Of a DNA stretch of 64,000 nt, positions 63,621-64,000 are shown piece by piece. The position numbers and the translations under genes are program-made. Origin of the DNA: an uncultured Maribacter sp. Lineage in GTDB: Bacteria > Bacteroidota > Bacteroidia > Flavobacteriales > Flavobacteriaceae. Each line of letters starts with the position of its first letter. Position 1 is the first letter of the stretch. The notes beneath the pieces were generated by a model. The model was not told the origin of the DNA. It did not search any database and saw only the letters and a program-made list of their open reading frames with translations. Where the stretch lies: assembly GCF_947500405.1 (NCBI RefSeq), contig NZ_CANMRY010000003.1, positions 310,001 through 374,000 of the forward strand, in the 5' to 3' direction.

Positions 63621-64000
63621 ATGCGTATATCTGTTTTACTTTTAATTTGTATTTCTTTTGCACTTACTTCTTGTTCTAAAGAAGAGCTAACATTTGAAGA
63701 ACCCTCTAAAGACAAGTTAACTCCAGAGCTAATGCCAATAGAAGAACCTATTACTATTAATTTATCTGCAGCTGCAATAAAAACTAATAGATGGGTTTTA
63801 AATATGCAACAAGCAAACGGGCTTTTAGAAAGTTCTGAAAATTCTGATTTTGTTTCTTTATACGATAACTCTTTAGCTGCTTTAGTTTATATAAAACAAG
63901 GAGAAATTTTAAAGGCAGAAAAAATATTTGATTTTTTTAACGATAAGGTTCAAACAGAGTTATTACATGGTTCTGGCGGGTTTTATCAATTTAGAAACAA
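63621..64000 (+). CDS. Hypothetical lipoprotein, 3' end missing
   Basis: 126 codons from ATG at 63621 to the window edge. A lipoprotein signal ends in CISFALTSC (Cys16). After an acidic linker, the segment TNRWVLNMQQANGLLESSEN and SLYDNSLAALVYIKQGEILKAEKIF looks like the start of a helical (alpha/alpha) barrel, as in some glycan-processing proteins, but the visible part is too short to classify. It may be the first gene of a new operon. Confidence 0.75.
   Translation, partial: MRISVLLLICISFALTSCSKEELTFEEPSKDKLTPELMPIEEPITINLSAAAIKTNRWVLNMQQANGLLESSENSDFVSLYDNSLAALVYIKQGEILKAEKIFDFFNDKVQTELLHGSGGFYQFRN

Noticed and set aside
1-64000. CRISPR array, prophage, integrase or intact insertion sequence
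   Set aside because: No regularly spaced direct repeats, phage structural genes, tyrosine or serine recombinases, or transposase motifs were seen. The tRNA-Leu gene shows no adjacent integrase or duplicated 3' end.

Overview
The window is chromosomal DNA of a member of the Bacteroidota, most likely a marine or environmental Flavobacteriaceae. The DNA is AT-rich, Shine-Dalgarno signals are weak, and several candidate promoters match the Bacteroidota -7 box TAnnTTTG. The protein families are typical of the group: GH92 lipoproteins, LytS/LytTR regulators, NVEALA peptides, BF3164-type propellers, DUF4230, DUF4260 and a BlaR1 protein with a TonB-plug-like tail. It reads as ordinary chromosome with several dense accessory operons. 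I saw no prophage, integrase, intact insertion sequence, rRNA or CRISPR array.

Region 1 (1-12,950, all minus strand) is a mannose-rich N-glycan utilisation operon. It holds three GH92 alpha-mannosidases (one cut by the window edge), a Na+/solute symporter, a cytoplasmic GH130 phosphorylase, a CBM9-like lipoprotein, a GHL10-like hydrolase, a glycosylasparaginase and mannose-6-phosphate isomerase. A LytS-type kinase and LytTR regulator (13,067-14,862) diverge from it and probably control it.

Region 2 (15,220-30,085, all minus) is a candidate exported-peptide locus. It has a four-cysteine NVEALA-type peptide, a six-bladed-propeller lipoprotein, a CxxC thioredoxin-fold lipoprotein, two RND pumps sharing one adaptor and one TolC, a dedicated signal peptidase I, a tiny HTH protein and a Wzy-like O-ligase with TPRs. 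It is followed by tRNA-Leu(UAG), an M20 dipeptidase and a DUF4407 membrane protein.

Region 3 (33,548-46,113) looks like an exopolysaccharide assembly cluster. It encodes a response-regulator/glycosyltransferase-2 fusion, a giant membrane GT-C-like protein, an Ig-like lipoprotein, a membrane-anchored GH5-like hydrolase, a GT4 transferase, a Wzx-like flippase, a STAS switch protein and a TPR/beta-barrel outer-membrane exporter. Region 4 (46,220-52,064) is a seven-gene signalling operon: receiver, H-NOX haem sensor, PAS histidine kinase, FIST sensor protein, second kinase, Hpt protein and LytTR regulator. Its position next to region 3 suggests nitric-oxide control of matrix or biofilm production. 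Regions 3 and 4 together, and region 2 separately, are the best candidates for under-described systems.

Region 5 (52,256-62,980) is mostly housekeeping: a membrane-bound MutS-like ATPase, MmcQ/YjbR, Dabb, DUF4230, DUF4260, a cyclase-family hydrolase, HemW, RuvC, a BlaI/M56 pair with a threefold operator, DUF456 and a nitroreductase. GC-rich palindromic elements sit in frame in both ruvC and hemW. A short structured RNA resembling 6S-Flavo lies on the minus strand near 63,283-63,378, and a partial lipoprotein gene runs off the right edge.
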